Origin: Methylotenera sp. | Lineage (GTDB): Bacteria; Pseudomonadota; Gammaproteobacteria; Burkholderiales; Methylophilaceae | Reading direction: 5' to 3' | Length of the DNA stretch: 64,000 nucleotides | Assembly: GCA_030655015.1 (NCBI GenBank) | Contig: JAURWJ010000101.1 | Coordinates: 32,691 to 96,690, forward strand | In this document: piece after piece, positions 51,625 through 60,961 of the stretch | Layout of the letters: each line of letters opens with the position of its first letter | Numbering within the stretch: position 1 is the stretch's first letter | Translations under genes and position numbers: made by a program | The notes under the pieces: model-generated | What the model saw: only the letters and a program-made list of their open reading frames with translations | Database searches by the model: none | Told to the model about the DNA's origin: nothing

Positions 51625-54600
51625 TTAGGACGTGAGCTCACTAGCAATCATCTCGGCCTGTTTCAATACAGTTTCAGTCGCTAATATCTCCATATCAGGT
51701 GGATACCCAAACTGCCTGAGTGTGCGTTTGACGATGACTTTTAATTTGGCTTTTACGCTTTCTTTAATAGTCCAGTCAATCGAAGCATTTTCTCGCACAC
51801 GCTGTAAAAGAACGACTGCTAGTTCACGCAGTTTATCTTGGGCCATTAATTCTTTCGCACTGTTGTTATTGGCAACGGCACTATAAAAAGCAAATTCAAG
51901 CGGACTGAGTTTTAAGCGTTCTGCTTCGCTATCTCCATGCACAATCTCTTTGCTGACTTTGATTAATTCATCCATCAACTCAGCTGCAGTAATGATTTTG
52001 TTTTGATAACGCTTAATCGAGTTTTGCAGCATTTCCATTAGACTACGGCCTTGCACTACGTTTAAACGCTCACGCACTTTGATTTCTTCATTGAGAAGTT
52101 TTTTGAGCACTTCTAGCGCGATATTTTTGTGTTCATAGTTTTTAAGTTCTAATAAGAATTCATCGCTCAAAATCGAGATGTCAGGTTTCTTAATACCTGC
52201 CGCATCAAATATATCAATCACCTGTTCTGAAACTAAAGCTTTGTCGATGACTTGGCGGATGGTAGTCTCAATTTCTTCGTTGGTCTGCCCCTCGCCAGTA
52301 CCGTCAAATTTAGCCAAGCGTGCTTTTACTGCTTGGAAAAACGCCACTTCATCTTTCACATCCATGGCTTTTTCATGTGGAATTGCAATCGCGAAAGTTT
52401 TTGAAAGCATAGTCACTTCATTGATATAGCGTTTTTTACCATCTTCAATACTTAAAATATGCTCTTCAGCACCTAATATGAGTGATAGCTTTTTAGAGGT
52501 ATCTGCATGGAAGTAATCTTTATAAGCAAAGCCATGATACATATTCGCCACAACCTCAAGCTTCTCAAGCATCATTTCTACGGCTTGCTCTTGCGTCTCG
52601 GCTGGGTCGCCTTTGCCTCCGGCGTCTGAGTAGAACGACAGAGCTTGCTTTAAATCGGCAGCAATGCCTAAATAATCCACCACCAAACCACCAGGCTTAT
52701 CTTTATACACACGATTCACACGTGCAATGGCCTGCATCAGGTTGTGGCCTTTCATCGGTTTGTCGATATACAGCGTGTGCATACTTGGTGCATCAAAGCC
52801 TGTCAGCCACATATCACGCACGATGACGAGTTTTAATTCGTCATCTGGGTCTTTCATGCGTTCCGCTAAATTGCGGCGTTGTTGCTTCGTTGTGTGGTGT
52901 TTGGCGAGTTGTGGTCCATCGCTGGAGGATGCGGTCATCACTACCTTGATGGCACCTTTACTTAAATCATCCGAATGCCATTCAGGCTTGAGTTTGATAA
53001 TTTCCGCATAAAGCGCGGCAGCAATGCGGCGCGACATGCTAACAATCATGCCTTTACCAGCAAATACCTCTTGGCGTTGCTCAAAGTGCTTTACGATATC
53101 TTGCGCAATATTTTGGACGCGCTTTTCACTGCCGATTAAGGCTTCAATTTGCGTCCAGCGCGATTTTGCTTTTTGTGTTTCGGTCAACTCGTCTTGCTCT
53201 AGCTCGTCGTCCAGTTCGGCCACCAGTTTTTTGCCTTCATCAGAGAGTTGTACTTTGGCTAAACGGCTTTCGTAGTAAATGCGCACCGTTGCGCCGTCTT
53301 CCACTGCTTGTGCAATATCATACACATCCACATAATTACCAAACACGGCTGGCGTGTTCACATCCGTGCTTTCAATCGGTGTACCGGTAAAGCCTAAGTA
53401 GGTAGCATTGGGTAGGGCATCACGCATGTACTTGGCAAAGCCATATACAAGTCTTTGGCCGACCACTTCACCAGCTTCGTTTTTCTCATCTACTGTTTTG
53501 GCTTTAAAACCGTATTGGGTGCGATGCGCTTCATCCGCAATCACTACAATATTTCTGCGTTCCGATAAGGTTTCATACACATTGCCTTCTTCAGGCTGAA
53601 ATTTTTGTATGGTGGTAAAAATCACGCCACCAGAAGCAACTTTGAGTAGCTCTTTGAGCTGTTGCCTATCTTCCACCTGTTTAGGCTCTTGGCGTAATAA
53701 TTGGCTTGATGCCGCGAAGGTATCAAACAACTGGTCATCAAGATCATTACGGTCTGTAATTACCACAACAGTTGGATTGTTCAAGGCTAATACAATCTTG
53801 CCTGTATAAAACACCATAGAAAGTGATTTACCACTGCCTTGCGTATGCCACACCACGCCTGCCTTGCGGTCGCCTTTGGGTTGCGTGCGCACATCTGGCA
53901 AGCCGTAATCAGCTGGGGATTGTGCAACACCTGTTGCTTCTGCGGATGCTCGCAAGGTTGAAATTACGGCTGCATTGACTGCGTAATACTGGTGGTAGGC
54001 CGCCAGTTTTTTAACGGTACTGATGCTGATTTGCCCTGTTTTGGGGTCTTCTTTGGAGGACTTTTCAAACACGATAAAGTGGCGAATTAAATCCAACAAC
54101 GTTGCCTTATTCAGCATGCCGTTAATCAGCGTTTCTAGCTGGCTCACAAGATGAGATGCTTCTGCTTTACCATCTGCACTCTTCCAAGCCATAAAGCGGC
54201 TTAAACCTGCGGAAATACTGCCTGCTTTAGCTTCTAAACCATCTGAAACCACCACAAAGCCATTGTAGGTGAACAGGCTTGGTATCGTTTGTTTATAAGT
54301 TTCTAACTGCTTATAAGCGGAAGTCAGTGTGGTGTTTTCATCGGCAGCATTTTTAAGTTCAATCACCACCAAAGGCAAACCATTTACAAACAGAATCAAG
54401 TCAGGGCGTTTGTTCTGGTTGTTTTCAATAATGGTGAACTGATTCACCACTACAAATTCATTATTGTCCGGGTTTGCAAAATCAACCAGCCACACTAAAT
54501 CACCACGTGTGTTACCATCTTTTTGGTAACTGACATTCACGCCGTCAGTGAGTAATCGGTGGAAAGCTTCATTATTGGCTAATAACTCAGGCGAGCTAAT

Positions 54601-54828
54601 GCGTTGTATGGTTTTTATGGCTTCGTCTAATGCGGCAGCGGGCAGAGTCGGGTTGATGCGGGCAACCGATTTTCGTAATCGAGCAAGCAATAATACTTCT
54701 GCAAAGCTCTCACGCTCTGGGTTTGCTGCATCGGGCGCAATGTCTGGTGCATATACATAGCTAAAACCGAGCGCTTGTAAGCGCTCAATAGCAAGGGTTT
54801 CGATAGCTGACTCTGTTAGTTTTTGCAT
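51625..54828 (-). CDS. hsdR: Type I restriction enzyme, restriction subunit HsdR
   Basis: The 1067-residue protein has an N-terminal nuclease domain with the PD-(D/E)xK residues in RPDLILFVNGLPLVVIELKNA (about residues 141-161), then motor motifs VWHTQGSGKSLSMVF (Walker A, about 328), VVIADEAHRTQYGF (about 433), YLGFTGTPIE and HNLMQAIARVNRVYK. It translocates and cleaves DNA with HsdM and HsdS. It is about 4.3 kb beyond hsdM-hsdS and is separated from them by a RAYT gene and an HTH/PIN pair, but belongs to the same locus. The ribosome site is weak. Confidence 0.95.
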   Translation of the reverse strand: MQKLTESAIETLAIERLQALGFSYVYAPDIAPDAANPERESFAEVLLLARLRKSVARINPTLPAAALDEAIKTIQRISSPELLANNEAFHRLLTDGVNVSYQKDGNTRGDLVWLVDFANPDNNEFVVVNQFTIIENNQNKRPDLILFVNGLPLVVIELKNAADENTTLTSAYKQLETYKQTIPSLFTYNGFVVVSDGLEAKAGSISAGLSRFMAWKSADGKAEASHLVSQLETLINGMLNKATLLDLIRHFIVFEKSSKEDPKTGQISISTVKKLAAYHQYYAVNAAVISTLRASAEATGVAQSPADYGLPDVRTQPKGDRKAGVVWHTQGSGKSLSMVFYTGKIVLALNNPTVVVITDRNDLDDQLFDTFAASSQLLRQEPKQVEDRQQLKELLKVASGGVIFTTIQKFQPEEGNVYETLSERRNIVVIADEAHRTQYGFKAKTVDEKNEAGEVVGQRLVYGFAKYMRDALPNATYLGFTGTPIESTDVNTPAVFGNYVDVYDIAQAVEDGATVRIYYESRLAKVQLSDEGKKLVAELDDELEQDELTETQKAKSRWTQIEALIGSEKRVQNIAQDIVKHFEQRQEVFAGKGMIVSMSRRIAAALYAEIIKLKPEWHSDDLSKGAIKVVMTASSSDGPQLAKHHTTKQQRRNLAERMKDPDDELKLVIVRDMWLTGFDAPSMHTLYIDKPMKGHNLMQAIARVNRVYKDKPGGLVVDYLGIAADLKQALSFYSDAGGKGDPAETQEQAVEMMLEKLEVVANMYHGFAYKDYFHADTSKKLSLILGAEEHILSIEDGKKRYINEVTMLSKTFAIAIPHEKAMDVKDEVAFFQAVKARLAKFDGTGEGQTNEEIETTIRQVIDKALVSEQVIDIFDAAGIKKPDISILSDEFLLELKNYEHKNIALEVLKKLLNEEIKVRERLNVVQGRSLMEMLQNSIKRYQNKIITAAELMDELIKVSKEIVHGDSEAERLKLSPLEFAFYSAVANNNSAKELMAQDKLRELAVVLLQRVRENASIDWTIKESVKAKLKVIVKRTLRQFGYPPDMEILATETVLKQAEMIASELTS

Positions 54829-54975
54829 GTCTAATCGACTTTTTGTTCTGTTTAGCTAATTACTTGAGCGGGTTATGTAGCACTTTGCATTCATTATATA
54901 AGTGAACTTCCGAGTATTCCTTGGTAGTTGTTTGCAAAATGGAAATGTTTAAACTTTTTCAATCTATATCAACTG

Positions 54976-54990
54976 TTCGGAAATTCCGAA
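54976..54990. promoter_or_regulatory. TTCGGAA-A-TTCCGAA palindrome before hsdR
   Basis: A perfect 15-bp palindrome lies between the PIN gene and hsdR, 148 bp upstream of the hsdR ATG. It is a candidate operator for hsdR; no T-run adjoins it, so it is not an evident terminator. Confidence 0.4.
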
Positions 54991-55027
54991 TCGTTGCAGA
55001 AAACCAAAAATTCGTGGCTTTAGAATA

Positions 55028-55594
55028 CTAAATCAACTCAGCGTAACTCTTTAACAACGAAACAGTTTGTGGCAATTGCTGCTTTTGCAAACAGGCTAAA
55101 AATTCTTCCACACACATCGGCGGATTTTTCAAAGCGCTACGCTGGTCTTTAAATGCTTTGCAACAAATTGCAGGTGCCATATCTATCTGGTAATAAATAA
55201 AGTCATCTGGGTGGATGACCTCAATTTGAAACGTTCGCAAATAATCAGAAGGAAAATCCTTTTGATTAAATGTCACAATTGCATCTGCCTTGCACTTTAT
55301 AGCCGCGGCCAGCACATGTCTGTCATCTTTATCAGGTAAAGCCAAGCCTTCTATTAAACATTCATAACCTTCAACCTTTGCGTCAGGCACATAGCTGTCC
55401 ATCAAATTGCGTACCCGCTCAAGTGGCTCTCTTGCATATTTACCTTCTCGCACTAAGGCGTTTATCCATTCCTCGTGTATCGCATCTGTCCAATAAGATT
55501 TAAACAAATCACGGTTTGCCAAGCGCATTAAACTATCCCGCAATGGCGCAGGGTAAAGCACACATGCGTCAAACAAAACGGCAAAACGTGCCAT
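55028..55594 (-). CDS. PIN-domain toxin
   Basis: The 188-residue protein starts MARFAVLFDACVLYPAPLRD with the first PIN aspartate (D9). It has EEWINALVREGK, then LPDKDDRHVLAAAIKCKADAIVTFNQKDFP with the later acidic residues. PIN toxins cleave RNA, usually tRNA or rRNA. This larger variant with a C-terminal tail (about residues 135-188) is usually paired with an HTH antitoxin, as here: the antitoxin gene ends 5 bp before it. Confidence 0.85.
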   Translation of the reverse strand: MARFAVLFDACVLYPAPLRDSLMRLANRDLFKSYWTDAIHEEWINALVREGKYAREPLERVRNLMDSYVPDAKVEGYECLIEGLALPDKDDRHVLAAAIKCKADAIVTFNQKDFPSDYLRTFQIEVIHPDDFIYYQIDMAPAICCKAFKDQRSALKNPPMCVEEFLACLQKQQLPQTVSLLKSYAELI

Positions 55595-55599
55595 TTTGT

Positions 55600-56055
55600 T
55601 TAATACCCTATCTCTAACTCTTGCGAGATTGCCGTTAATTCATCTAATGCTGCATTACGCTTAGCCAACAATGACTCTTTATAAGCCAACACATCACTTG
55701 CCAACACACGGCGATGCGCACCCACTTTGCGGTGTGGCAGCACACCTTTTTCTAACAAACTCACTAAATGTGGACGACTAACATTCAGTAAATTAGCTGC
55801 TTCTTGTGTGCTGAGTTCATGGTGAATTGGCACCAGGCTAATAGCATTACCCTTTGCCATTTCCGATACAATGTCTAATAGCAATTGCATAATTTGCCCT
55901 GGCAACACCAAATCTTCAGCTACGCCATTATTAGCACGTAAAGTCAGCTGCACCCTGTCCGCATCCGCATATTTACTCAACATACGGCTAGATTGCTTAG
56001 CAGCCTCAATCTCTGGCATTGTGGGTAAATGCACAACATTTTGCATCGCGTTCAT
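55600..56055 (-). CDS. Excisionase-type HTH antitoxin of the PIN toxin
   Basis: The 151-residue protein has an HTH block LSTQEAANLLNVSRPHLVSLLEKGVLPHRKVGAHRRVLASDVLAYKESL (residues about 81-130) and an N-terminal helical part. Proteins of this build accompany PIN toxins of the neighbouring type and are thought to bind the toxin and repress the pair. AGAGGTGA lies about 6 nt before the ATG. Confidence 0.82.
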   Translation of the reverse strand: MNAMQNVVHLPTMPEIEAAKQSSRMLSKYADADRVQLTLRANNGVAEDLVLPGQIMQLLLDIVSEMAKGNAISLVPIHHELSTQEAANLLNVSRPHLVSLLEKGVLPHRKVGAHRRVLASDVLAYKESLLAKRNAALDELTAISQELEIGY

Positions 56056-56160
56056 TTTTTATCACCTCTAAAGTTAAGCTTAATTTATGCTTATGTCTAC
56101 AGATTAAACGAAATAAACGAAACAAACAAGGTTTTCTTGTAAGTTGCTTTAGTGGCAGCC

Positions 56161-56252
56161 TGCAGGTTGGGCTGACGTAAGGAAGCCCAACATTTACCGT
56201 GTGAGGTGTCATTTATTGATTCGTTGGGCTTCATGTTTCAGCCCAACCTACA
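56161..56252. repeat. REP pair on the downstream side of the RAYT gene
   Basis: The units 56161-56191 and 56223-56252 are inversely oriented and share AGGTTGGGCTGA...AGCCCAAC and the reverse GTTGGGCTTCATG...CAGCCCAACCTACA. This makes a BIME-like inverted pair directly after the RAYT stop. Confidence 0.85.
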
Positions 56253-56260
56253 AAAAATAT

Positions 56261-56788
56261 TTAACGTTCACCACCCGCCGAAATCCTCACCATGCTATCT
56301 CCCCAATCCGATGGCAGAATACCTCGCTCCACATATTGGTGGAATGTTGAAAACGGCCAATCAACAGCATGGCTCACATACCCATGTTTAACCGGATTGT
56401 AATGGATATAATCCACATGCCGCTCAAAATCGCCCTCATCTCTAATGCAATGTTCCCAATAACGGCGTTGCCATATCCCACGTTCCCGTTTCGCCACACG
56501 GCTTGCGCGTATGTGTTCATTTTTCTCTATGCGCCGCGAAAACCCCGCCTTAATCAAACTCCAGCGTATTGGATAAGCCACATCATCGCTAGGCAAACGC
56601 CAAATAGCGTGCAAATGTTCAGGCAACACCACCATCGCCTCAATCACAAAAGGGTGCGCCTGTTTCACCTTATTGACCACCTCACGCAAATGCTCAATGT
56701 GTCGCGTTAACAAATCACTTTCACGATTCGCCAAATTCACCGTAAAGAAATAAGTACCACCCGCCACATCCGCTCGTCGATAACGCAA
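56261..56788 (-). CDS. REP-associated tyrosine transposase (RAYT)
   Basis: The 175-residue protein starts MRYRRADVAGGTYFFTVNL, has HLH (H58-L-H60) in MVVLPEHLHAIWRLP and the Tyr-bearing YIHYNPVKHGYV (Y127 or Y130 as nucleophile). These are hallmarks of Y1-type RAYT proteins, which cut and mobilize REP elements. It is flanked on both sides by inverted REP pairs with the same GTAGGTTGGGCTGA core, the expected target architecture, and seems intact. Confidence 0.92.
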   Translation of the reverse strand: MRYRRADVAGGTYFFTVNLANRESDLLTRHIEHLREVVNKVKQAHPFVIEAMVVLPEHLHAIWRLPSDDVAYPIRWSLIKAGFSRRIEKNEHIRASRVAKRERGIWQRRYWEHCIRDEGDFERHVDYIHYNPVKHGYVSHAVDWPFSTFHQYVERGILPSDWGDSMVRISAGGER

Positions 56789-56815
56789 AACATTACCCCC
56801 AAATTTTCATCAACC

Positions 56816-56899
56816 TGTAGGTTGGGCTGATTTTAGAAGCCCAACGGTTAATGTACATTGGCTTATCATGTTGGGCTTCATGCTTCTGCCCAACCTACA
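56816..56899. repeat. REP pair on the upstream side of the RAYT gene
   Basis: The units 56816-56845 and 56870-56899 are inversely oriented and nearly the same as the pair at 56161-56252 (GTAGGTTGGGCTGA and CCCAACCTACA). Confidence 0.85.
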
Positions 56900-56994
56900 A
56901 GCTAAACTCCAAAACCATCTTTAATAAAACTTACTTTACTTTCCTTCATTTTTTTCTAGAATTCTTTACCTTTCAGTTTTGGATATAACCTTAT

Positions 56995-57966
56995 TTACAA
57001 TCCAAATTCATCATTGCAGTATTCCCTAACTTTTTCCACCCAACTTTCATACCAATGCCAATGTTTACCTGCCACGAGTGCACCATAATTTTTATCAGGA
57101 TTTTTAGCTTCTAGTTTTTTCCAAAGTTGTGTATGACTATGCATGTTAAATTGAGGAAATCCTTCATGTGCCATTAGCTCTAATACTTGCTTTGGTAAAT
57201 ATTTTGGTTTTTCGGTTTCCTTAAATACCGCATACTCTTTATTTACAGCTTCTGCTAAAGGTGAATCGCTTTTGATAAACTCTACCACTCTGTCAGCTTG
57301 GCCTTTGCGATTGGCAGTTTTAGGCACAAAGAAAATTCTATAAGCATATTTTTGGTTTGAAAACTCCGCATCAGATAAGGCTTCATCAAAACTTTGAATA
57401 TACCCTTGAATATTAGCTGGTAGCTCTTTGTGTTGTTCGAGCAGTTCTTTTTGTTCTGTAGAAATAGTTGAAAACTGTAAACTAAATGAAAGGTGATTTT
57501 CGATGCCTAATTCATCACCAAAAAATTGCTTTATGTAAGTGTTGTAGTTCAAGCAACAAGCTTGAAAACGGGCACTTAAAATATCATCAATTTTTGTAGT
57601 CATTTGATGTTCAATTTCATGCCTTAGACCAATTAAAAATCTGAGATTGTTCGAGGTATCTTTATCAATTGGAGAGGCCTCTTCATTAAGGCACCGCTCT
57701 AATTCCCAATATTTATAAGCACCATTTTTTGTTGTATCAAATTTCTTTCGCTGTCCCTTTTGCTGAAAATACCTATATTCAATATTTTTACCACGATAAT
57801 GAGCGTGCATTAAATATGTCCATGCGATTATCATCAAAACGATGTAGGCTTCGGATTTGAATGTAATATTGGGATTATTGAAAATTTGAACGGCCGAAAG
57901 TGCTGCTTCCCTAGATTTTTTGACTAGTTCAGACTTTATAGAACTTACACGCCGCAGTTTAGCCAT
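56995..57966 (-). CDS. DUF3644 protein of the type I restriction locus
   Basis: The 323-residue protein has FKSEAYIVLMIIAWTYLMHAHYRGKNIEYRYFQQKG near residues 35-70 and NLRFLIGLRHEIEHQMT, the pattern of DUF3644, a family of unknown function often next to hsdS or other restriction genes. The HEIEH residues recall HEPN-type domains. Its ATG overlaps the hsdS stop by one base (TAATG), so it is co-translated with the restriction genes. Confidence 0.78.
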   Translation of the reverse strand: MAKLRRVSSIKSELVKKSREAALSAVQIFNNPNITFKSEAYIVLMIIAWTYLMHAHYRGKNIEYRYFQQKGQRKKFDTTKNGAYKYWELERCLNEEASPIDKDTSNNLRFLIGLRHEIEHQMTTKIDDILSARFQACCLNYNTYIKQFFGDELGIENHLSFSLQFSTISTEQKELLEQHKELPANIQGYIQSFDEALSDAEFSNQKYAYRIFFVPKTANRKGQADRVVEFIKSDSPLAEAVNKEYAVFKETEKPKYLPKQVLELMAHEGFPQFNMHSHTQLWKKLEAKNPDKNYGALVAGKHWHWYESWVEKVREYCNDEFGL

Positions 57967-59156
57967 TAAATCACCCTCACTTCACCGCTCATTAGCTTGG
58001 GGAGCAAGTTGTCACGGAGTTTTTCTAGGGTTTGGATTTGCTTATAATTTTTATGGATTTTATCCCATGAATCATTAGCAATTTTTGCGAAATCTGCCAG
58101 TTTTTGATTAGGCGGCAATTGAAATGTAATTGCTGCAATATCAGAAGGTTTTAGTGATGGGTATGTTGAAGTAGAGCCTTCAGCTATCGAATGTAAATAC
58201 TCTGTCATTTCGTTATTGGTTAGTAACAAATAAACAAAGTGAGGAGAAATTTTTGTGCAAGTTAAAACACAAAAACCTGAAGATACAACCAAGTTTTCAA
58301 TTGGATTATTGATAATGCCGTAATGCTTTTGATTTGGGCGCACCGTTGAGATAAGTACATCATTGTGTTCAACAAGCCTCAACGCACGACTTGGTGCCTC
58401 GTTAATCATGTATGACTGAAGGCTGTCAACTTTCCCCTCTGTTAGCGATCCTGTGTCTAAGTATTCAATTTGATTAAAGGGGTAAGTTTTGTTGATGCTC
58501 TTTTTGTTAATTTCAATAAAATCACCTAGCTTAACTTCCTCCCAATCCTCCTGCGCTTCTTCTACAAACCACTGTCTAAACAGCGTTTCGGCCATGCGTT
58601 CTAGGGTGTTGTTTTGGCGGTGGAGCAGGTCGATTTTGTCGTCCAAACTGCTGAGAACTGAGGCGATGGCTTTTTGTTCTTCGAGCGGAGGGATTGAGAT
58701 TTCAATTTCTTTTAAATCTCTAATTGGTAACTGTGGTTGTGCGCTACCTGATGTGAATGTTAAGAAGTCGGATTGAAGCTTTCTAAATGTGTAGAAATTA
58801 AACGCTGGAAATAGTTTGGATTCATCTGGTCTAATAATCACCATTCCCGAGTTGATTCTGATTTTTTCGTAGCCAACCTTATCATTGAAAAAACCTAAAT
58901 TTCCAACCGTACCTCTTGTGGTAAGTACAACATCATTCCTTTGTAGCCTACCTTTTCTTAGTAATTCGTCTCTTACTTTGGAAACAAATTGACACTCCGA
59001 AAAATCAAAGCCAATCGAACGAACATTTTTGGTGCTTAAAAATAGACAATACCCATAATCTGAAAACTCATCTTGTGAAGGGTAATTTTTACCTCTATCG
59101 CCATCTAAAATTTCTAAAGGGGCATCTGCAAGCTTTACAGTATTCCACTCACTCAC
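57966..59156 (-). CDS. hsdS: Type I restriction specificity subunit HsdS
   Basis: The 396-residue protein has two target-recognition domains. Each ends in a conserved region: IPPLEEQKAIASVLSSLDDKIDLLHRQNNTLERMAETLFRQWF (central, residues about 155-198) and IQTLEKLRDNLLPKLMSGEVRV (end). The TRDs determine the methylated sequence; the target cannot be read from the sequence. The start overlaps the hsdM stop by 4 bp. Confidence 0.95.
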   Translation of the reverse strand: MSEWNTVKLADAPLEILDGDRGKNYPSQDEFSDYGYCLFLSTKNVRSIGFDFSECQFVSKVRDELLRKGRLQRNDVVLTTRGTVGNLGFFNDKVGYEKIRINSGMVIIRPDESKLFPAFNFYTFRKLQSDFLTFTSGSAQPQLPIRDLKEIEISIPPLEEQKAIASVLSSLDDKIDLLHRQNNTLERMAETLFRQWFVEEAQEDWEEVKLGDFIEINKKSINKTYPFNQIEYLDTGSLTEGKVDSLQSYMINEAPSRALRLVEHNDVLISTVRPNQKHYGIINNPIENLVVSSGFCVLTCTKISPHFVYLLLTNNEMTEYLHSIAEGSTSTYPSLKPSDIAAITFQLPPNQKLADFAKIANDSWDKIHKNYKQIQTLEKLRDNLLPKLMSGEVRVI

Positions 59157-60892
59157 AACTTTATCCTCGCCAAATTCTCTGCAATGGCTTTATTAAGCTT
59201 TTCTTCTTCCACTAACTGCGCTTCAAATTCAGCTTTTAGGGCATTAAAGCGTTCGGCAAAGTTAAAGTCATCTTCATCATCGGGTAGGCCAACGTAGCGG
59301 CCTGGGGTGAGCACGTAGTCGAGTTCTTTTACACGCTCCAGGCTGACTGAGGCGCAGAAGCCGGGGATGTCTTGGTAGGTGCTGGGTTGAGTTTCACTCA
59401 ACGCTTGTTTGTTTTCGCTGGATTCCCCCGTATCGCGGTACGGGGCTGGCTCAAAGTCAAGTACGGAATGACGGGGGAGGTTGCGCCAGTTGTGGTAGGT
59501 GTCGGTGATTTGTTTAATATCGGAATGCGAAAGCTCTTTGGTGCGGCGGTTGATGAGGTGGCCTAGGTTGCGGGCATCGATAAAGAGGATTTCGTTGCTG
59601 CGGTTGGCGAAGGTTTGTTGCTTTTTACCCTCACCCCAGCCCTTCACGCCAGCATTAGGTGCTTCAGCACCAACGCTGGTGGGGAAGCCAATTACTGGCT
59701 CTCCCTTAAAGGGCGAGGGAGCTTTTCGGTTGCGGCGCATAAACCATAAAGCAGCGGGGATTTGTGTGTTGAGGAACAGCTTAGCGGGTAGGTTGACGAT
59801 GCAATCAATCACGTTGCCTTGCTCAATCAGCGCTTTACGGATTTCACCTTCGCCCGAAGTTTTGCTGGTGAGTGCGCCTTTTGCCAGCACCACGCCTGCT
59901 TGGCCTTGTGGTGAAAGGTGGTAAATAAAGTGTTGCAGCCATGCAAAGTTGGCATTGCCTGCGGGCGGCACGCCAAATTGCCAGCGACCATCGGTGCGCA
60001 GTAGCTCACCAGACCAATCACTCACATTAAACGGTGGGTTGGCAATAATGTAATCGGCTTTTACATCTTTATGCGCATCGTTTAAAAAGCTGCCTTCGTT
60101 GTTCCATTTAACTTGGCTGGCTTCAATGCCACGAATAGCAAGGTTCATTTTAGCCAAGCGCCAAGTGGTTTGGTTGCTCTCTTGCCCGTAAATGGAAATA
60201 TCATTCACGCGGCCTTGGTGGTCTGCCACAAATTTTTCACTTTGCACAAACATGCCACCAGAGCCACAGCAGGGGTCAAACACACGGCCTTGGTAAGGTT
60301 CCAGCATTTCAACCAGTAACTCCACCACCGAGCGCGGCGTATAAAACTGGCCACCTTGTTTGCCTTCTGCCAACGCAAACTCGCCCAAGAAATATTCAAA
60401 CACATGGCCTAGCACATCGGCACTGCGTGATTTGGCATCGCCCAACGCAATGTTGCCGACCAGATCAATCAACTGACCAAGGCTGGCGGGGTCTAAATTG
60501 TCACGTGCAAATACTTTGGGTAATACGCCTTTAAGTGATGGGTTTTCTTTTTCAATCGCATCCATGGCGGCATCGACCATTTTGCCAATTTCTGGCTGGC
60601 GCGCGTTGGATTGTAAATATGACCAGCGTGCATCTTGCGGCACAAAAAATACGTTCTCTGCCGCGTATTCGTCTTTATCTTCAGGGTCTGCGCCTGCGTA
60701 CTCACCTTCGCCCGCTTGTAGCTTGGTAAATTGCTGCTCGAAAGAATCTGAAATGTATTTGAGAAAGATTAAACCTAAGACGATGTGCTTGTATTCAGCC
60801 GCATCAATGTTCTTACGGAGTTTATCGGCAGCTTTCCACAGTTGTTTTTCTAGCGGCTCTGAATTAACTTGTTTTTTGTTTTGTAAGGCCAT
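59153..60892 (-). CDS. hsdM: Type I restriction N6-adenine methyltransferase HsdM
   Basis: The 579-residue protein has FLKYISDSFEQQF, GQFYTPRSVVELLVEM, motif I VFDPCCGSGGMFVQS and the catalytic IIANPPFNVSDW, and ends with YVLTPGRYVGLPDDEDD. Typical HsdM proteins are about 500-530 residues. The extra length comes from two segments without family character, at about residues 391-421 and 472-493, whose DNA resembles dispersed palindromic repeats inserted in frame. Both lie outside the catalytic motifs, so the enzyme may still work. Confidence 0.95.
   Translation of the reverse strand: MALQNKKQVNSEPLEKQLWKAADKLRKNIDAAEYKHIVLGLIFLKYISDSFEQQFTKLQAGEGEYAGADPEDKDEYAAENVFFVPQDARWSYLQSNARQPEIGKMVDAAMDAIEKENPSLKGVLPKVFARDNLDPASLGQLIDLVGNIALGDAKSRSADVLGHVFEYFLGEFALAEGKQGGQFYTPRSVVELLVEMLEPYQGRVFDPCCGSGGMFVQSEKFVADHQGRVNDISIYGQESNQTTWRLAKMNLAIRGIEASQVKWNNEGSFLNDAHKDVKADYIIANPPFNVSDWSGELLRTDGRWQFGVPPAGNANFAWLQHFIYHLSPQGQAGVVLAKGALTSKTSGEGEIRKALIEQGNVIDCIVNLPAKLFLNTQIPAALWFMRRNRKAPSPFKGEPVIGFPTSVGAEAPNAGVKGWGEGKKQQTFANRSNEILFIDARNLGHLINRRTKELSHSDIKQITDTYHNWRNLPRHSVLDFEPAPYRDTGESSENKQALSETQPSTYQDIPGFCASVSLERVKELDYVLTPGRYVGLPDDEDDFNFAERFNALKAEFEAQLVEEEKLNKAIAENLARIKL
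59414..59477. repeat. Dispersed repeat inserted in frame in hsdM (copy near 3' end)
   Basis: On the minus strand it contains CCGTCATTCCGTACTTGAC and ends GGGGGAATCCAGCGAAA, the CGTCATTCC...GGAATCCAG type of interspersed repeat. It includes a small hairpin CCCGTATCGCGGTACGGG (59428-59445). It is translated as HSVLDFEPAPYRDTGESSEN, which has no HsdM counterpart. Confidence 0.7.
59628..59720. repeat. Dispersed repeat inserted in frame in hsdM (copy near the middle)
   Basis: The unit starts CCCTCACCCCAGCCC and ends with TCCCTTAAAGGGCGAGGGA; its centre has AGCATTAGGTGCTTCAGCACC. It is translated as PSPFKGEPVIGFPTSVG and AEAPNAGVKGWGEG, a style typical of a repeat read through in frame. HsdM proteins usually have no segment at this place. 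Confidence 0.7.
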
Positions 60893-60961
60893 TTGCTTCC
60901 CTGAATTTTTCTTTTATTCGTTTTTATTGCATCATAACTTCTAGTTTGGCGTCTTGGGTAG

